A stretch of DNA of 64,000 nt. Origin: Flavobacteriales bacterium UBA1993 (GTDB lineage Bacteria > Bacteroidota > Bacteroidia > Flavobacteriales_G > Salibacteraceae). This document shows, one piece after another, positions 1 through 9,198 of the stretch. The stretch lies in the NCBI GenBank assembly GCA_002336485.1, contig DDCZ01000034.1:51707-115706 (forward strand), in the 5' to 3' direction. How positions within the stretch are numbered: position 1 is the stretch's first letter; the number at the start of each line of letters is the position of its first letter. Position numbers and translations under genes: made by a program. The notes under the pieces were generated by a model. It was not told the origin of the DNA. It worked only from the letters and a program-made list of their open reading frames with translations, and made no database searches.

Positions 1-2
1 TA

Positions 3-341
3 GGAGCTGACCAGTCTTATGGCTACTATCCTGAAGGAACCGACACGTTGGTCACGTTCCAGCACTTCTCTACAACTCCGGGCGCAATGAATGTGCTTGA
101 CACTGTGAACTCTGTTGGAAGCGTAGATTCTAAGGGCCAGCTTGTTGTTTTCCCTAACCCAGCGTCAAGCAACGATATGGTTCGGTTTAACAAGAACATT
201 TCCTTTTCAATCTTTGATATTACAGGTCACCTAGTTGACACAAAGCGAAATGTAAATGAGCTGAGCGTTGGAAATCTAGAGGCTGGCACGTACATCTTAA
301 GAACGGAGCAAGGCGATGTGCTTAGAATGGTTATTCAATAA
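3..341 (+). CDS. C-terminal fragment of a T9SS-sorted secreted protein (lamin-tail-like end)
   Basis: The reading frame is open from the left edge, so only the last 112 codons are present and the start lies outside the window. The first residues (SYGYYPEGTDT...TTPGAMN) resemble the end of a lamin tail domain or CotH-type surface protein, where a YPDG...PTPGAxN pattern is usual. From about base 135 the protein has a type IX secretion C-terminal sorting domain: the FPNPAS motif, then SIFDITGHLVD, then LEAGTYILR and a short basic/hydrophobic end. It is therefore expected to be exported and surface-anchored or released. The domain identity of the upstream part is inferred from a short stretch; the sorting domain is clear. 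Confidence 0.75.
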   Translation, partial: GADQSYGYYPEGTDTLVTFQHFSTTPGAMNVLDTVNSVGSVDSKGQLVVFPNPASSNDMVRFNKNISFSIFDITGHLVDTKRNVNELSVGNLEAGTYILRTEQGDVLRMVIQ

Positions 342-363
342 GCACTAAAACAAGCATGAATGA

Positions 364-393
364 AGGCCTGGGTGATTCACCCGGGCCTTTTTT
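364..393 (+). terminator. Rho-independent terminator of the first gene
   Basis: An 11-bp stem (AGGCCTGGGTG paired with CACCCGGGCCT, one G-T pair) with an ATT loop is followed by six T on the plus strand. It lies about 20 bases after the stop of the plus-strand gene and just overlaps the stop codon of the convergent gene. In the minus direction no T-run follows, so it is probably a one-way terminator. Confidence 0.85.
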
Positions 394-1798
394 ATGGGAT
401 AACAATCTTAGTTGTCCCCTTGGCGTCTTGGCTCTGACAAATCAACGTGTATACGCCAGAAGTCAATTCTGAAATGTCCACTTGCCACAGGTTCGGAAAA
501 ACCATATTTAACTCCGTTTCCTTTACCACGTCTCCGCTTGATGACACCACGTCCACGGTTATCTTAGGGTGAGTAGATTTTAGGCTAACCCAAACAAATC
601 CGGTGGCCGGGTTAGGGAATGCCGCCACCTCCTCTGAAGTTGTAATCAGTTCGCTTTCAAATGCTGGGTAATCATAGTCTGGGTTCACCAGTTCAATGAT
701 TTTGTCGTAGCTATCTTTCTCTACCCATTGACCGTTCGTTTCTTCATTCGACGTACAGATAAATAGCCGGCCATTTGGTGTTACCATAACATCCCTTAAT
801 CGCCCATATTTCTGGATCAAATGATCAGAAACTTCTGCCGTTTTTACAGCGCTTCCATCGTCGGTTAAAGGAAGAACCGTCAATCTTTTTTCTTTTAAAA
901 ATGTTTGAATCAGGGAGTTTCTCCATTCGGGAATGGATGGATGGTCGAAGTATGCCATTCCTCCCGGCGCGTAGGTTGGCGTCCACTCAAACAATGGTTC
1001 CCTTACATCCAGGGAGTCGCAGGAAGCCATTTCTGACGGCTGGTCACAAAAGCCTTCTACGTGTGGCCATCCGTAGTTTCTACCTCGTTCAATTACATTG
1101 ACTTCGTCATCCGTTGCGTCGCCGTGCTCCGATGAATATAGCTTGCCGTCTTTCCCAAACACCAACCCTTGCGGATTGCGGTGCCCCATAGACCATGTAT
1201 ACGAACCTGGAAACGGATTATCCTCCGGGATTTCTCCTGTCTCCGTCATTCTCAATATTTTCCCATTTAGCTTATTTGGGTCTTGAGCGCTAAGCGCGTC
1301 GAAAGCATCGCCCATGGCAAGGTATAAGTATCCCTCTTCGTCAAAGACAATGCGGCTGCCGTTGTGCGAAGAATTGCCACCAATTTTTCCTAAAAGAAGC
1401 GTTGGGTTTACCAGCGTTTTGCTAGATGCGGTGTACGTCCACCGAACCAGCTGAGATCCAAACGCATCGTAGTTGTAATGAGTGAAAATGTACGGTTCCA
1501 GCGGAAAGTTTGGATGAAGGGCCATGGCGTGGGCACCACTATTATCCCAACTTTGAAAAACGCCAGGAACGCTGAAGATGTGATCAATTTCTTTTGTGTC
1601 TGGGTTTAGGCGATAGATATTTCCATCGCGCTCATTGAACCAAAGCCATCCATCGCCACCCCAATGCAGATCCCACGGAATGGTAAGTGAATCAATTAGT
1701 GTATGCGCTACAAGGGTGGTGTTTCCAACCTTAATTGTATCCTGGGCATAACACAGGGATTGCGTCACCAAAGCCAAAAAAATGAGGATGTGTTTCAC
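392..1798 (-). CDS. PQQ-dependent sugar dehydrogenase (GSDH family) with T9SS sorting domain
   Basis: Secreted six-bladed propeller of the glucose/sorbosone dehydrogenase family, which oxidises aldose sugars with PQQ. A signal peptide covers about residues 1-18. The propeller runs about 31-375 and keeps the expected sites: the catalytic-type His145 in SSHNGSRI, GHRNPQG, SEHG, NYGWP and GRLRD. Residues about 393-468 form a T9SS sorting domain beginning FPNPATG. The start is a GTG that overlaps the stop of the upstream paralogue as GTGA (1795-1798), so the two are translationally coupled. It is the last gene of a three-gene minus-strand operon with a serine hydrolase. The substrate cannot be read from sequence. 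Confidence 0.88.
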   Translation of the reverse strand: MKHILIFLALVTQSLCYAQDTIKVGNTTLVAHTLIDSLTIPWDLHWGGDGWLWFNERDGNIYRLNPDTKEIDHIFSVPGVFQSWDNSGAHAMALHPNFPLEPYIFTHYNYDAFGSQLVRWTYTASSKTLVNPTLLLGKIGGNSSHNGSRIVFDEEGYLYLAMGDAFDALSAQDPNKLNGKILRMTETGEIPEDNPFPGSYTWSMGHRNPQGLVFGKDGKLYSSEHGDATDDEVNVIERGRNYGWPHVEGFCDQPSEMASCDSLDVREPLFEWTPTYAPGGMAYFDHPSIPEWRNSLIQTFLKEKRLTVLPLTDDGSAVKTAEVSDHLIQKYGRLRDVMVTPNGRLFICTSNEETNGQWVEKDSYDKIIELVNPDYDYPAFESELITTSEEVAAFPNPATGFVWVSLKSTHPKITVDVVSSSGDVVKETELNMVFPNLWQVDISELTSGVYTLICQSQDAKGTTKIVIP

Positions 1799-3135
1799 CG
1801 TTTAATCAATTTTATTGGGGCATAGTGGTCCAAAAACGAAACAATGTAAAGCCCGGATGTGGGACTCGGAAGCTGGATTCTATCTTCATTGTTCAAAGTG
1901 GATTGGATAATTATTCTTCCCAAAGGATCAGAAACACTGACTTGGGTATTCACAGGCTTTGATAGTCTGATTGTATTATCCTGCACGAATGCCGTTAATT
2001 CTTCCCTATTCGGTTCCTGCACCCCGGTATGCTTTGATGGGCTCAGCTGAACAATGAGATCGTCTCTATTAGACGGAAAACCCAGCGCGTCCCTGTTCGA
2101 AGTGCATAGATAAATTTTGCCATCCATTATTAACACATCCCTCACTCGTCCAAAATCTCCAGCTAAGATCCAAGATGTATTGGTGACAGCATCTTCCTGT
2201 GTGTTCAGCTGAGAAACAAACAAGCGCTTTTCTTTCAAACTTGCGACAAGTAGACAATTATCCCACTCTGGCACTTCGGAGCCAGCAGAAAATTCAATTC
2301 CAGCGGGCGCTATGGTGGGCGACCATGTTTCAAGCGGTTCCACAACATTTAGTGAATCGCAAATGGACTGTGTTCCTGAATTGCAAAACCCAGAAACATG
2401 AGGCCATCCGTAGTTTCCCCCACTTTCAATTTTATTCAACTCATCGTTGCTTGAAGGGCCGTGCTCAGAAATTAAAATGCTTCCTGTCTCTGTTTGTGCC
2501 AATCCTTGCGGATTTCGATGACCAAAAGAATACACAGCACTTCCTGATGTTGGATTTGTAGAGGGAGTGCTGCCATCGATATTGTATCGAAGGATTTTTC
2601 CGTTCAAACTAGATTCGTCCTGTGCCAGGTCATTGTTCTTTATGTCGCCTACTGTAAGCCATAAAAACTCATCCTCATCAATCATGATTCTTCCGCCCGT
2701 ATTGGAGTTGGATGATGGGATGTTTGAAACGATTGATTCGTCAAATTCGAGTGAATCGGTGGTTGAATTGTAGGTCAAACGATCAATACGAAGTTTGATA
2801 TTACTGCCAACATAATAACACATCGCCACATAGGCGAATGGATCGTTTGGAAAGTCGGGATGCAATTGCAAACCCATCAAGCCCGCCTGACCTTCGGCAG
2901 CCACGTCGGAGCTATTAAAGAGGGTGTCAATGACGCCCGAATTCACAGCCAGTCGCTTGATGTCACCACCACGTTCAGTAAATATTATCGTGTCCTCTCC
3001 CCAGCGCTGCATGTCCCAAGGAATTTCAAGCCCCTCGGCCACTACCAGTGTGTCGAGCTGCGTTTCGGACAGCCAAATCTGAGATTGCAGAGCGAATGCT
3101 TGGGTGAGAAAAGTGATTAAAATGAATACTCTCAC
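1795..3135 (-). CDS. PQQ sugar dehydrogenase paralogue lacking the catalytic His
   Basis: Paralogue of the following gene, same fold and similar length (446 aa), with a signal peptide over about 1-18. The PQQ-pocket motifs are kept (GHRNPQG, SEHG, NYGWP, GRVRD, LKEKRL), but the position equivalent to His145 of the neighbour is Asn145 (SNTGGRI instead of SHNGSRI), a change reachable by one base. The C-terminal 70 residues resemble a T9SS sorting domain (SVSDPLGRIII...SGLYIVSF) but the usual FPNPA opening is missing. It starts with GTG overlapping the stop of the serine hydrolase as GTGA (3132-3135). It may be an inactive or altered enzyme; this is an inference from one residue. Confidence 0.85.
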   Translation of the reverse strand: MRVFILITFLTQAFALQSQIWLSETQLDTLVVAEGLEIPWDMQRWGEDTIIFTERGGDIKRLAVNSGVIDTLFNSSDVAAEGQAGLMGLQLHPDFPNDPFAYVAMCYYVGSNIKLRIDRLTYNSTTDSLEFDESIVSNIPSSNSNTGGRIMIDEDEFLWLTVGDIKNNDLAQDESSLNGKILRYNIDGSTPSTNPTSGSAVYSFGHRNPQGLAQTETGSILISEHGPSSNDELNKIESGGNYGWPHVSGFCNSGTQSICDSLNVVEPLETWSPTIAPAGIEFSAGSEVPEWDNCLLVASLKEKRLFVSQLNTQEDAVTNTSWILAGDFGRVRDVLIMDGKIYLCTSNRDALGFPSNRDDLIVQLSPSKHTGVQEPNREELTAFVQDNTIRLSKPVNTQVSVSDPLGRIIIQSTLNNEDRIQLPSPTSGLYIVSFLDHYAPIKLIKR

Positions 3136-4631
3136 TTACGTTCAAAATATAGTTTATCGAAATGAAAATCGTCGTTTGGCAGGTCAACCTCAAACCCTTT
3201 CACTTTGTCTAGTACTACCTTAAACTTTACAACGCCGTATGTAAGAAATGGGTCATTGTGGTCGAACCTAAAGGCATGTTTGCCCCATGGAGTAAGCTTT
3301 CCTGAAAACAGCTCTTTCGCAGGCTTAAGCACCATAACCATATCTGCACCATCCAATAAAACCTCTGCCTTGCCGTACATCTCATCCTCATATTCTCCGA
3401 GGTAGTCACTTATTGGTAAGGTTAAAGGGGTGTCTTCTTTTGTTTTTAATCGCTCGGTCTTTGCCTTTTCTTTTCGGCCTTCCCCCTTTTCTTTAAACTC
3501 TAAAAATGTTTTACTCCATGATTTATAGTCCTCTCCATTTAACCAATCTATTGCAGCATACATCATCATTGCGGGAGCAGAGCTCATATCATTCGTGAGC
3601 ACAACAACCCCAAATTCAGCCTCATCCACAAGAGCCACTTTGGTGATATAACCAGGCAAGCCACCACCATGATGCGCTACTTTTTGACCCTTATAATCCA
3701 TCAAAAACCATCCAAGTCCATATCCTTTGAAGTAGGTGCCGTTCGACTGGTCAAAACTCCCTGTTCCCAAGGGAGTGTGAAGGCTCCAAATTTTATTGAT
3801 TGATGATTTTGACAATAGGGTGTCTCCACCCACAATGCCGTCGTTGAGCCAAAAGTTTAACCATCTAGCCATGTCACTTGTACAAGAATTCAGCGCCGCC
3901 GTTGCCGCGCTATTGTTGTAGCTCAACATGAATACTTCCGATCCATGTATAAATGGCTTCGCGATGTTTTTATCGACGGAGAAATTTTCGAAATTCGAGG
4001 TTGTACGATTCATTTTTAAAGGGTCGAGAATCCGAGTCTGCACGAACTCACTCCAGGTCATTCCGCTCGCTGCGGCAATTACTTCACCTGCTGTCATAAA
4101 CATCAAATTCTGATACCCAAATTGAGTTCGAAAATCGTATTCCAAAGGTCGCTCTCGCAGGCGTTCGATGGCCTCCTTCGTGCTGTAATCTGTTCCATAC
4201 CAAAGCAAGTCACCATCGAATGTTTTAAAGCCGGATCTATGACAGAGCAGGTCTTCAACCGTCATGTGTTCGCTTACATATTGGTCATCAAGCTGAAACC
4301 ACGGCAGGTGTTTTTTCACGGGATCCTTCCAGTTTACCTTTCCTTCTTCGACCAACATAGCCATGGACGCAGCGGTGAAAGCCTTTGATAAACTTGCAAT
4401 GGCATAAAGTGTATACTCGTCGGGTGCTTTTGATTCCGTGTTGGAGGTGATTCCAACATGTTCTGTGAGAATCGTTTTGCCGTCTTTAACAATGGCGACC
4501 GACATGGAAGGAAGGTTAAAGTCTCGATGCACGCTTCGGATAAACTCCGAAAATCCAACCGTATCAAGCTGTGACTGGCCAGTAAACGCAACCAGCAGTA
4601 ACGCCAGGGAAAACAGACTTTTTTTCACCAT
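3132..4631 (-). CDS. Exported serine hydrolase, class C beta-lactamase family
   Basis: Member of the beta-lactamase/PBP4-like serine hydrolase family (about residues 25-370) followed by a DUF3471-like C-terminal domain (about 400-499). A signal peptide ends near residue 20 (AFTGQSQ). Visible catalytic motifs are S80-L-S-K83 (SxxK), Y-N-N around residue 237 and HHGG around 318, which takes the place of KTG. Such proteins include D-aminopeptidases, esterases and putative beta-lactamases, so the substrate is open. First gene of an operon with the two sugar dehydrogenases, joined by a 4-base overlap. A TACTTTTA box at 4650-4657 is a candidate promoter. A lysine/glutamate-rich linker lies about residues 375-400. 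Confidence 0.87.
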   Translation of the reverse strand: MVKKSLFSLALLLVAFTGQSQLDTVGFSEFIRSVHRDFNLPSMSVAIVKDGKTILTEHVGITSNTESKAPDEYTLYAIASLSKAFTAASMAMLVEEGKVNWKDPVKKHLPWFQLDDQYVSEHMTVEDLLCHRSGFKTFDGDLLWYGTDYSTKEAIERLRERPLEYDFRTQFGYQNLMFMTAGEVIAAASGMTWSEFVQTRILDPLKMNRTTSNFENFSVDKNIAKPFIHGSEVFMLSYNNSAATAALNSCTSDMARWLNFWLNDGIVGGDTLLSKSSINKIWSLHTPLGTGSFDQSNGTYFKGYGLGWFLMDYKGQKVAHHGGGLPGYITKVALVDEAEFGVVVLTNDMSSAPAMMMYAAIDWLNGEDYKSWSKTFLEFKEKGEGRKEKAKTERLKTKEDTPLTLPISDYLGEYEDEMYGKAEVLLDGADMVMVLKPAKELFSGKLTPWGKHAFRFDHNDPFLTYGVVKFKVVLDKVKGFEVDLPNDDFHFDKLYFERK

Positions 4632-4649
4632 AAATTCATCTTTAGGTGC

Positions 4650-4657
4650 TAAAAGTA
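4650..4657 (-). promoter_or_regulatory. Candidate -7 box for the serine hydrolase operon
   Basis: Read on the minus strand this is TACTTTTA, one base from the Bacteroidota -7 consensus TAnnTTTG, 18 bases before the ATG at 4631. No convincing -33 TTG at 17-19 bases was seen, so the call is tentative. Confidence 0.4.
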
Positions 4658-4687
4658 AGGAGTTGAAAACAACTGTTTTCGAATATT

Positions 4688-6433
4688 CTATTCAATAATC
4701 AACGGGTGAGCCAAAATGGGCTCATCGGTTTGTATCACAACTGAATAATGGCCTGCTGGAACGGAAGAAATATCAAGAACCTGATTCCTAGATTTCAGCG
4801 TCTGGGTTAACACCAACCTGCCTGTGGCGTCAAAAAAGTTCACTTTGGCGCCCATTAAGAAATCGTTCGACTCAATATTCAATTGATCCGTAGCGGGATT
4901 GGGGTACACCTTGACAATTCCCTTCTCCTCGTCCTCTATTCCTGCTGGTATTGAGATAACGTATAGGGAAACAACGCCAACGCAGCCATACTCATCGGTT
5001 ACCGTAAGCGAGAATGCAGCTGTTTTACGGGTCGTAATCACAGGATCTGTATCTCCATTGCTCCACTCATATGTTTGGTAGCCCGAATCAGCTTCCAAAC
5101 GAGTTTTCCAAGAATTGGTATAACTGATTGTGACATTCGGTTGCGGCGGGTCGTGATATTGAACCTCAAGCGTGTCCGTTGCAATACACCCTAGGGAGTT
5201 AGTGACCGTCAAGTAATAAAGTCCTGGTTCTGTCACGATAAGCGCAGCGCTATCATTAACCGAGGACCAGCCTGGGTGATCCCAATAATATGTTGTGTAC
5301 GTATCTGTCACCCCAACCTCCATTGTATCGCCTTCGCACGCATGGGCCGGATTGTCAGGGTAAAAGTGAATGGACGGAAGTGGCTCAACTTGTAGCCAAC
5401 CACTGTCGATTCCAATACAGCCTGTTGAGGTATCCGTCATGGTAACAATTGCCCAACCTGTATTAGATTTTGAAATGCTATTGGAAGTGGAGCCATCACT
5501 CCAATTAAACAAACACGTATTACACGTACTGATGTAGGACCTTGATTGGCCTTCACATATAGTGTCGTCCGCGACAGAGCTAACTGGGGATGGAATGACA
5601 TCAATATTCATTTTTGCGGTGGCACCACACAGGGTGGTTGGGTTGTATGCTGTTACCACGTATGTGCCAGACTGAGTGGCGGTAATGGTGGCGGTAGAGT
5701 CTCCGGTATTCCAAGCAAAGTTGACGCCTAGAGAATTTGTTGTGGCGGTAATAGACGTTTGGTCGCCATCACAGAAGGTGGTGTCGTTCGGTAAATTGTT
5801 GATCGTTGGCTTGGTAGGCCCAAGGCAGCCATATATTCGAAACACCACATCCGGATAGGCTACGGCTACACAGCTGGTTGCGGTAATGTTTGTCCAGGCC
5901 GTACAAACATTCCAGCTTCCGCCCGGGTTTTCCCATTTTGCTTCATAACCACTGCCCACGGTATCGAGATACCAATACCATACACCAGCATCATTCAAAT
6001 AATCTTTTCTTGCCGAGGCGGCCATCCAATAATCACCATCATCAATTTGTAATGGCGTATTCCAAACGGCCGTTATGGCGCCATCTCCATCCTGATCGAG
6101 GTTCACCTGAAATACATTGGAATAAACTGAGCTGCCAATAGCTCCGCTAATATTCTCAAATATGGTAATGTTCATTCCTGCAGAGTCAGGATTCGTCACA
6201 TTATAAAAACCGTAAATCTTTATTGAATCTACATACCAAGTTTCTCCACTTGGCACTACAAAATCATCGGCAATCCGACAGTCGTTGCCGTTAAACAGGT
6301 TTTCAAAATCTTGAGAAACAAGACCATTGGTTACCGCTCCAGTTGTTTGGTCCACTAGCTGAACCTGGGCGTTTACACCAAAGGAAACCATAAGCGCACA
6401 TAGAATTGAATATAATCTGATCCCGTTTTTCAT
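4688..6433 (-). CDS. Multidomain secreted surface protein with T9SS sorting domain (paralogue of next gene)
   Basis: Signal peptide 1-22, then an N-terminal module of about 180 residues containing ADDFVVPSGETWYVDSI and ending with a Trp/Tyr-rich stretch around residues 165-185. Four or five short Ig/PKD-like beta repeats follow, rich in Thr and Ser and containing the recurring signature W(S/N)xGDS and paired Cys, then a T9SS sorting domain (VYPNPATD, about 505-581). No catalytic motif is visible. A structural, adhesive or glycan-binding surface role is likely but not shown. The next gene upstream encodes a paralogue with the same module order. A terminator separates them, so this gene should have its own promoter. 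Confidence 0.8.
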   Translation of the reverse strand: MKNGIRLYSILCALMVSFGVNAQVQLVDQTTGAVTNGLVSQDFENLFNGNDCRIADDFVVPSGETWYVDSIKIYGFYNVTNPDSAGMNITIFENISGAIGSSVYSNVFQVNLDQDGDGAITAVWNTPLQIDDGDYWMAASARKDYLNDAGVWYWYLDTVGSGYEAKWENPGGSWNVCTAWTNITATSCVAVAYPDVVFRIYGCLGPTKPTINNLPNDTTFCDGDQTSITATTNSLGVNFAWNTGDSTATITATQSGTYVVTAYNPTTLCGATAKMNIDVIPSPVSSVADDTICEGQSRSYISTCNTCLFNWSDGSTSNSISKSNTGWAIVTMTDTSTGCIGIDSGWLQVEPLPSIHFYPDNPAHACEGDTMEVGVTDTYTTYYWDHPGWSSVNDSAALIVTEPGLYYLTVTNSLGCIATDTLEVQYHDPPQPNVTISYTNSWKTRLEADSGYQTYEWSNGDTDPVITTRKTAAFSLTVTDEYGCVGVVSLYVISIPAGIEDEEKGIVKVYPNPATDQLNIESNDFLMGAKVNFFDATGRLVLTQTLKSRNQVLDISSVPAGHYSVVIQTDEPILAHPLIIE

Positions 6434-6497
6434 AATACTTGTTCTATCCTATAGACTCCTTTTTTTGCGGTGCGTTTGCTCTAACCTCGTCTTTTAC

Positions 6498-6524
6498 AAA
6501 AAGGGGCGTAAATTCTTACGCCCC
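6498..6524 (-). terminator. Rho-independent terminator after the second T9SS surface-protein gene
   Basis: A perfect 9-bp stem, GGGGCGTAA with TTACGCCCC, has a 4-base loop and is followed on the minus strand by five T. It ends transcription of the gene whose stop is at 6556 and isolates it from the paralogue starting at 6433. Confidence 0.85.
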
Positions 6525-6555
6525 AATCTACACTAGAGGTTAGGATCTAGCTTAG

Positions 6556-8283
6556 TTAGTTCTTCAATATTGGCGAGGTTATTACTCCCTCGTCATCCTT
6601 CACCTTAAGCAAATAATAGCCTGATGGTATAGCTTTAATGTCTAGTTGCATCATGCTCGATGAAAATTTTTCCTGATGCACAATCCGACCTGATACGTCT
6701 ACGATCTCAATGAAGGATTCGTTCAATGTGCGCACATTTTTCTCGATTGTCAAGTTTCCGCTCGTTGGATTGGGATAGATATGTAGCTCTTCGGATTGGT
6801 GTTCTAATATTCCTGATGGAATCACATTCGCGTAAATGGTTGCAATTCCCTCGCAACCGAATTCGTCCGTCACTGTTACTGTATATGTTCCACTCGTGCC
6901 CACAGTAATGGCGCTTTCATCATCTCCATTACTCCAGAGATACGTTTGATATCCTTCATCTGCTTTAAGTCGAGTTTTCCAGCTACCAGTAACATTTGTT
7001 GCGATGCTCGGCTCCGGTGCTGGCCGAATGTTCACAGAAGCAGTGTCGTTTGACACACAGCCATTGGGCGTGGTTACTGTCACCGCATAATCTCCACTAT
7101 CGGTTATAAAAATTCCTTGCGTCGATTCCCCGTTGCTCCAAGAGTAAGTAGCATAAGCGTCAACCGTTGCCAAGTATTCCGTATCCCCTTCGCAAATATC
7201 AATCTCAAGGCCCGGAGTTAATTCAGGCGGGTCGGTGCTTTCTACCTCTAACCACGCAGAATCTAGACTTGAGCATCCGTTATCACCATCAATTATTCTT
7301 AGGACTCGATATCCGGCAGAGTCTGTGGTGTAAAAAACAGACCCTGTGTCGCCATCCCAAACATAAATGCAAGCGCCTCCACAGTTTGCAAATGCGTTGT
7401 ATGTCTTTGTGTGTCCTTGACAAATGGTGTCGTCGTTCAGTGATGTTGCCGTTGGGTTTATGTTTACGGTAACGTTGACGCAAGAGGTCGAGTAACAATT
7501 TGTGTTTGGATCAGTAACGCTCACATTATAAAACCCAGATTCATAAATCTTCAGGGTTTGGTTACTATCACCTGTGTTCCAGTTGTAAATCGGACTTCCT
7601 AAGCCTCCGTTTCCAGCAGTCAAAACAAGTGAATCACTAAGGCAAACCGTAGTATCAGCACCCCAACTCGTAATTGTTGGCCCGCCTTCACATCCGTAAA
7701 TTACGAACCCCGTTCCTGGCTCTTGAATACTGGCAACACATGTCGTCATCGTTTGAAAAGTGGAACACGACGTTCCAAATCCACCGCCTACGTTATGCCA
7801 TTTAAAGTGCAACCCCCCGCCTACAGAATCTCTTGTCCAATACCATTGACCGCCACCTCCGCCAAATGTTTTAGTGCTTCTTGCACTTAACCAATATCGC
7901 TGAGGCTCGAGTCTAAGTGGGCAGTCAAACTTTAACATCATGTCTCCATCTCCGTTGAGATCCTGATCAGTTGTCCACTCAATTTGCTCATAAATGTCGT
8001 TTGGAGACCCGCCACTATCTGTGTATAGCGTCAACCGCACCGGGCTGGTGGTGGTAGCGGTAGTAGAGTATTGTCCATAAATTAGAATGGAATCGATCGT
8101 CCAATAACTTCCGGCTGTTACGGTAAAGTCATCTGCGGCTTCACAATCATAAATGTTGCTCGCCGTTTCAAAATCTTGGGCTGCAATGCCTCCTGTGGCT
8201 AGGCTGGTTGATTGGTCAAGCAACACTTGACTGTAGGCAAAAGAGGTACAAAAAAGAGTAACAAAGAGTAAAGCGTGTTTCAT
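6556..8283 (-). CDS. Multidomain secreted surface protein with T9SS sorting domain
   Basis: A 575-residue paralogue of the preceding protein. I place the start at the ATG at 8283 because it begins a good signal peptide (MKHALLFVTLFCTSFAYSQ); an upstream in-frame ATG would add 15 charged residues. The N-terminal module again shows AADDFTV...YWTIDSILIYG and a WYWTRDS segment. Several Ig/PKD-like repeats follow (NWNTGDS, VWDGDTG, SWSNGES, LWSNGDD), then a sorting domain (IYPNPTSG, about 500-575). Both paralogues share a GSWKTRL...GYQTY segment. It may bind polysaccharide or particles at the surface; no enzyme motif is seen. A TAAATTTG box lies upstream. Confidence 0.8.
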   Translation of the reverse strand: MKHALLFVTLFCTSFAYSQVLLDQSTSLATGGIAAQDFETASNIYDCEAADDFTVTAGSYWTIDSILIYGQYSTTATTTSPVRLTLYTDSGGSPNDIYEQIEWTTDQDLNGDGDMMLKFDCPLRLEPQRYWLSARSTKTFGGGGGQWYWTRDSVGGGLHFKWHNVGGGFGTSCSTFQTMTTCVASIQEPGTGFVIYGCEGGPTITSWGADTTVCLSDSLVLTAGNGGLGSPIYNWNTGDSNQTLKIYESGFYNVSVTDPNTNCYSTSCVNVTVNINPTATSLNDDTICQGHTKTYNAFANCGGACIYVWDGDTGSVFYTTDSAGYRVLRIIDGDNGCSSLDSAWLEVESTDPPELTPGLEIDICEGDTEYLATVDAYATYSWSNGESTQGIFITDSGDYAVTVTTPNGCVSNDTASVNIRPAPEPSIATNVTGSWKTRLKADEGYQTYLWSNGDDESAITVGTSGTYTVTVTDEFGCEGIATIYANVIPSGILEHQSEELHIYPNPTSGNLTIEKNVRTLNESFIEIVDVSGRIVHQEKFSSSMMQLDIKAIPSGYYLLKVKDDEGVITSPILKN

Positions 8284-8325
8284 AGTTCGATAGGTTTTGT
8301 GCAGTTCAAGGCATCTCGTTCCTTT

Positions 8326-8333
8326 CAAATTTA
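8326..8333 (-). promoter_or_regulatory. Candidate -7 box for the T9SS surface-protein gene
   Basis: On the minus strand this reads TAAATTTG, an exact match to TAnnTTTG, 42 bases before the ATG at 8283. It lies in the roughly 195-base gap to the divergent glycosyltransferase gene. A -33 element is not obvious. Confidence 0.45.
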
Positions 8334-8478
8334 TCGATTATTTCCATTGATACGAGCGGCATTTTTCTAGGTTGGTCGGGCTGAGGGTGAAATCAGACCT
8401 GAATTCGTCTTGGTATTATTTCTTAACGAACTCTCTTGAAGGTCCATAAATCAAATTTCAAATTTATCTTCGCCCGAA

Positions 8479-9198
8479 TTGAATCAAACTGTGTCTGGAG
8501 CACTCGTCATAATCCCAACGTATAATGAAAAGGAAAACATCGACCGCATGGTACGGACGGTTTTCTCCTTACCTGCCGATTTTCACCTACTCATTGTAGA
8601 TGATGGGTCACCTGACGGCACAGCCGACATTGTTAAGGGCTTAATGGCCGAATATGAAGGAAAGCTTCACATTGAGGAGCGCTCTGGAAAACTAGGACTC
8701 GGCACTGCATACATCCATGGATTCAAATGGGGTCTCAATAAATCGTACGAGTATTTTTTCGAAATGGATTGCGATTTTTCGCACAATCCTCAAGACCTAA
8801 TTCGCCTATACGAGGCGGCAAAATCGGGTGCCGATGTAGCTATAGGTTCGCGGTATGTACAGGGCGGAAAAGTCGATAACTGGCCAATGGGAAGAATTCT
8901 AATGTCTTATTTCGCTTCCGTATATGTTCGTTTAGTGCTCTGGATGAATGTGATGGACACTACCGCAGGATTCAAGTGTTACCGAAGGGCTGTTCTTGAG
9001 GCGATTGACTTGGACGACGTACAGTTTATCGGATATGCATTTCAAATTGAAATGAAATATCGTGCCTGGAAAAAGAAGTATAAGTTGGTTGAAGTCCCTA
9101 TCACTTTTACCGATCGGATCGCTGGCGCATCCAAGATGAGTACTGGCATTTTTAAAGAGGCCTTCATTGGAGTAATTCAAATGCGATTCAAAATATGA
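8479..9198 (+). CDS. Polyprenol/dolichol-phosphate mannosyltransferase-like GT2 enzyme
   Basis: Family GT2 glycosyltransferase of the polyprenol monophosphomannose synthase type, which transfers a sugar from a nucleotide sugar to a lipid phosphate at the inner face of the membrane. Visible motifs are IIPTYNEKENI, VDDGSPDGT and EMDCDFSHNP (the DxD-type metal site). At 239 aa it has the usual length of the soluble single-domain form and no C-terminal membrane segments. There is no ATG before the conserved core, so it starts at TTG (8479) or GTG (8491). Its stop overlaps the dihydroorotase start as ATGA, so the two are co-translated. The grouping with pyrC and a DUF4296 lipoprotein is, to my knowledge, common in Bacteroidota. 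Confidence 0.88.
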   Translation: MNQTVSGALVIIPTYNEKENIDRMVRTVFSLPADFHLLIVDDGSPDGTADIVKGLMAEYEGKLHIEERSGKLGLGTAYIHGFKWGLNKSYEYFFEMDCDFSHNPQDLIRLYEAAKSGADVAIGSRYVQGGKVDNWPMGRILMSYFASVYVRLVLWMNVMDTTAGFKCYRRAVLEAIDLDDVQFIGYAFQIEMKYRAWKKKYKLVEVPITFTDRIAGASKMSTGIFKEAFIGVIQMRFKI

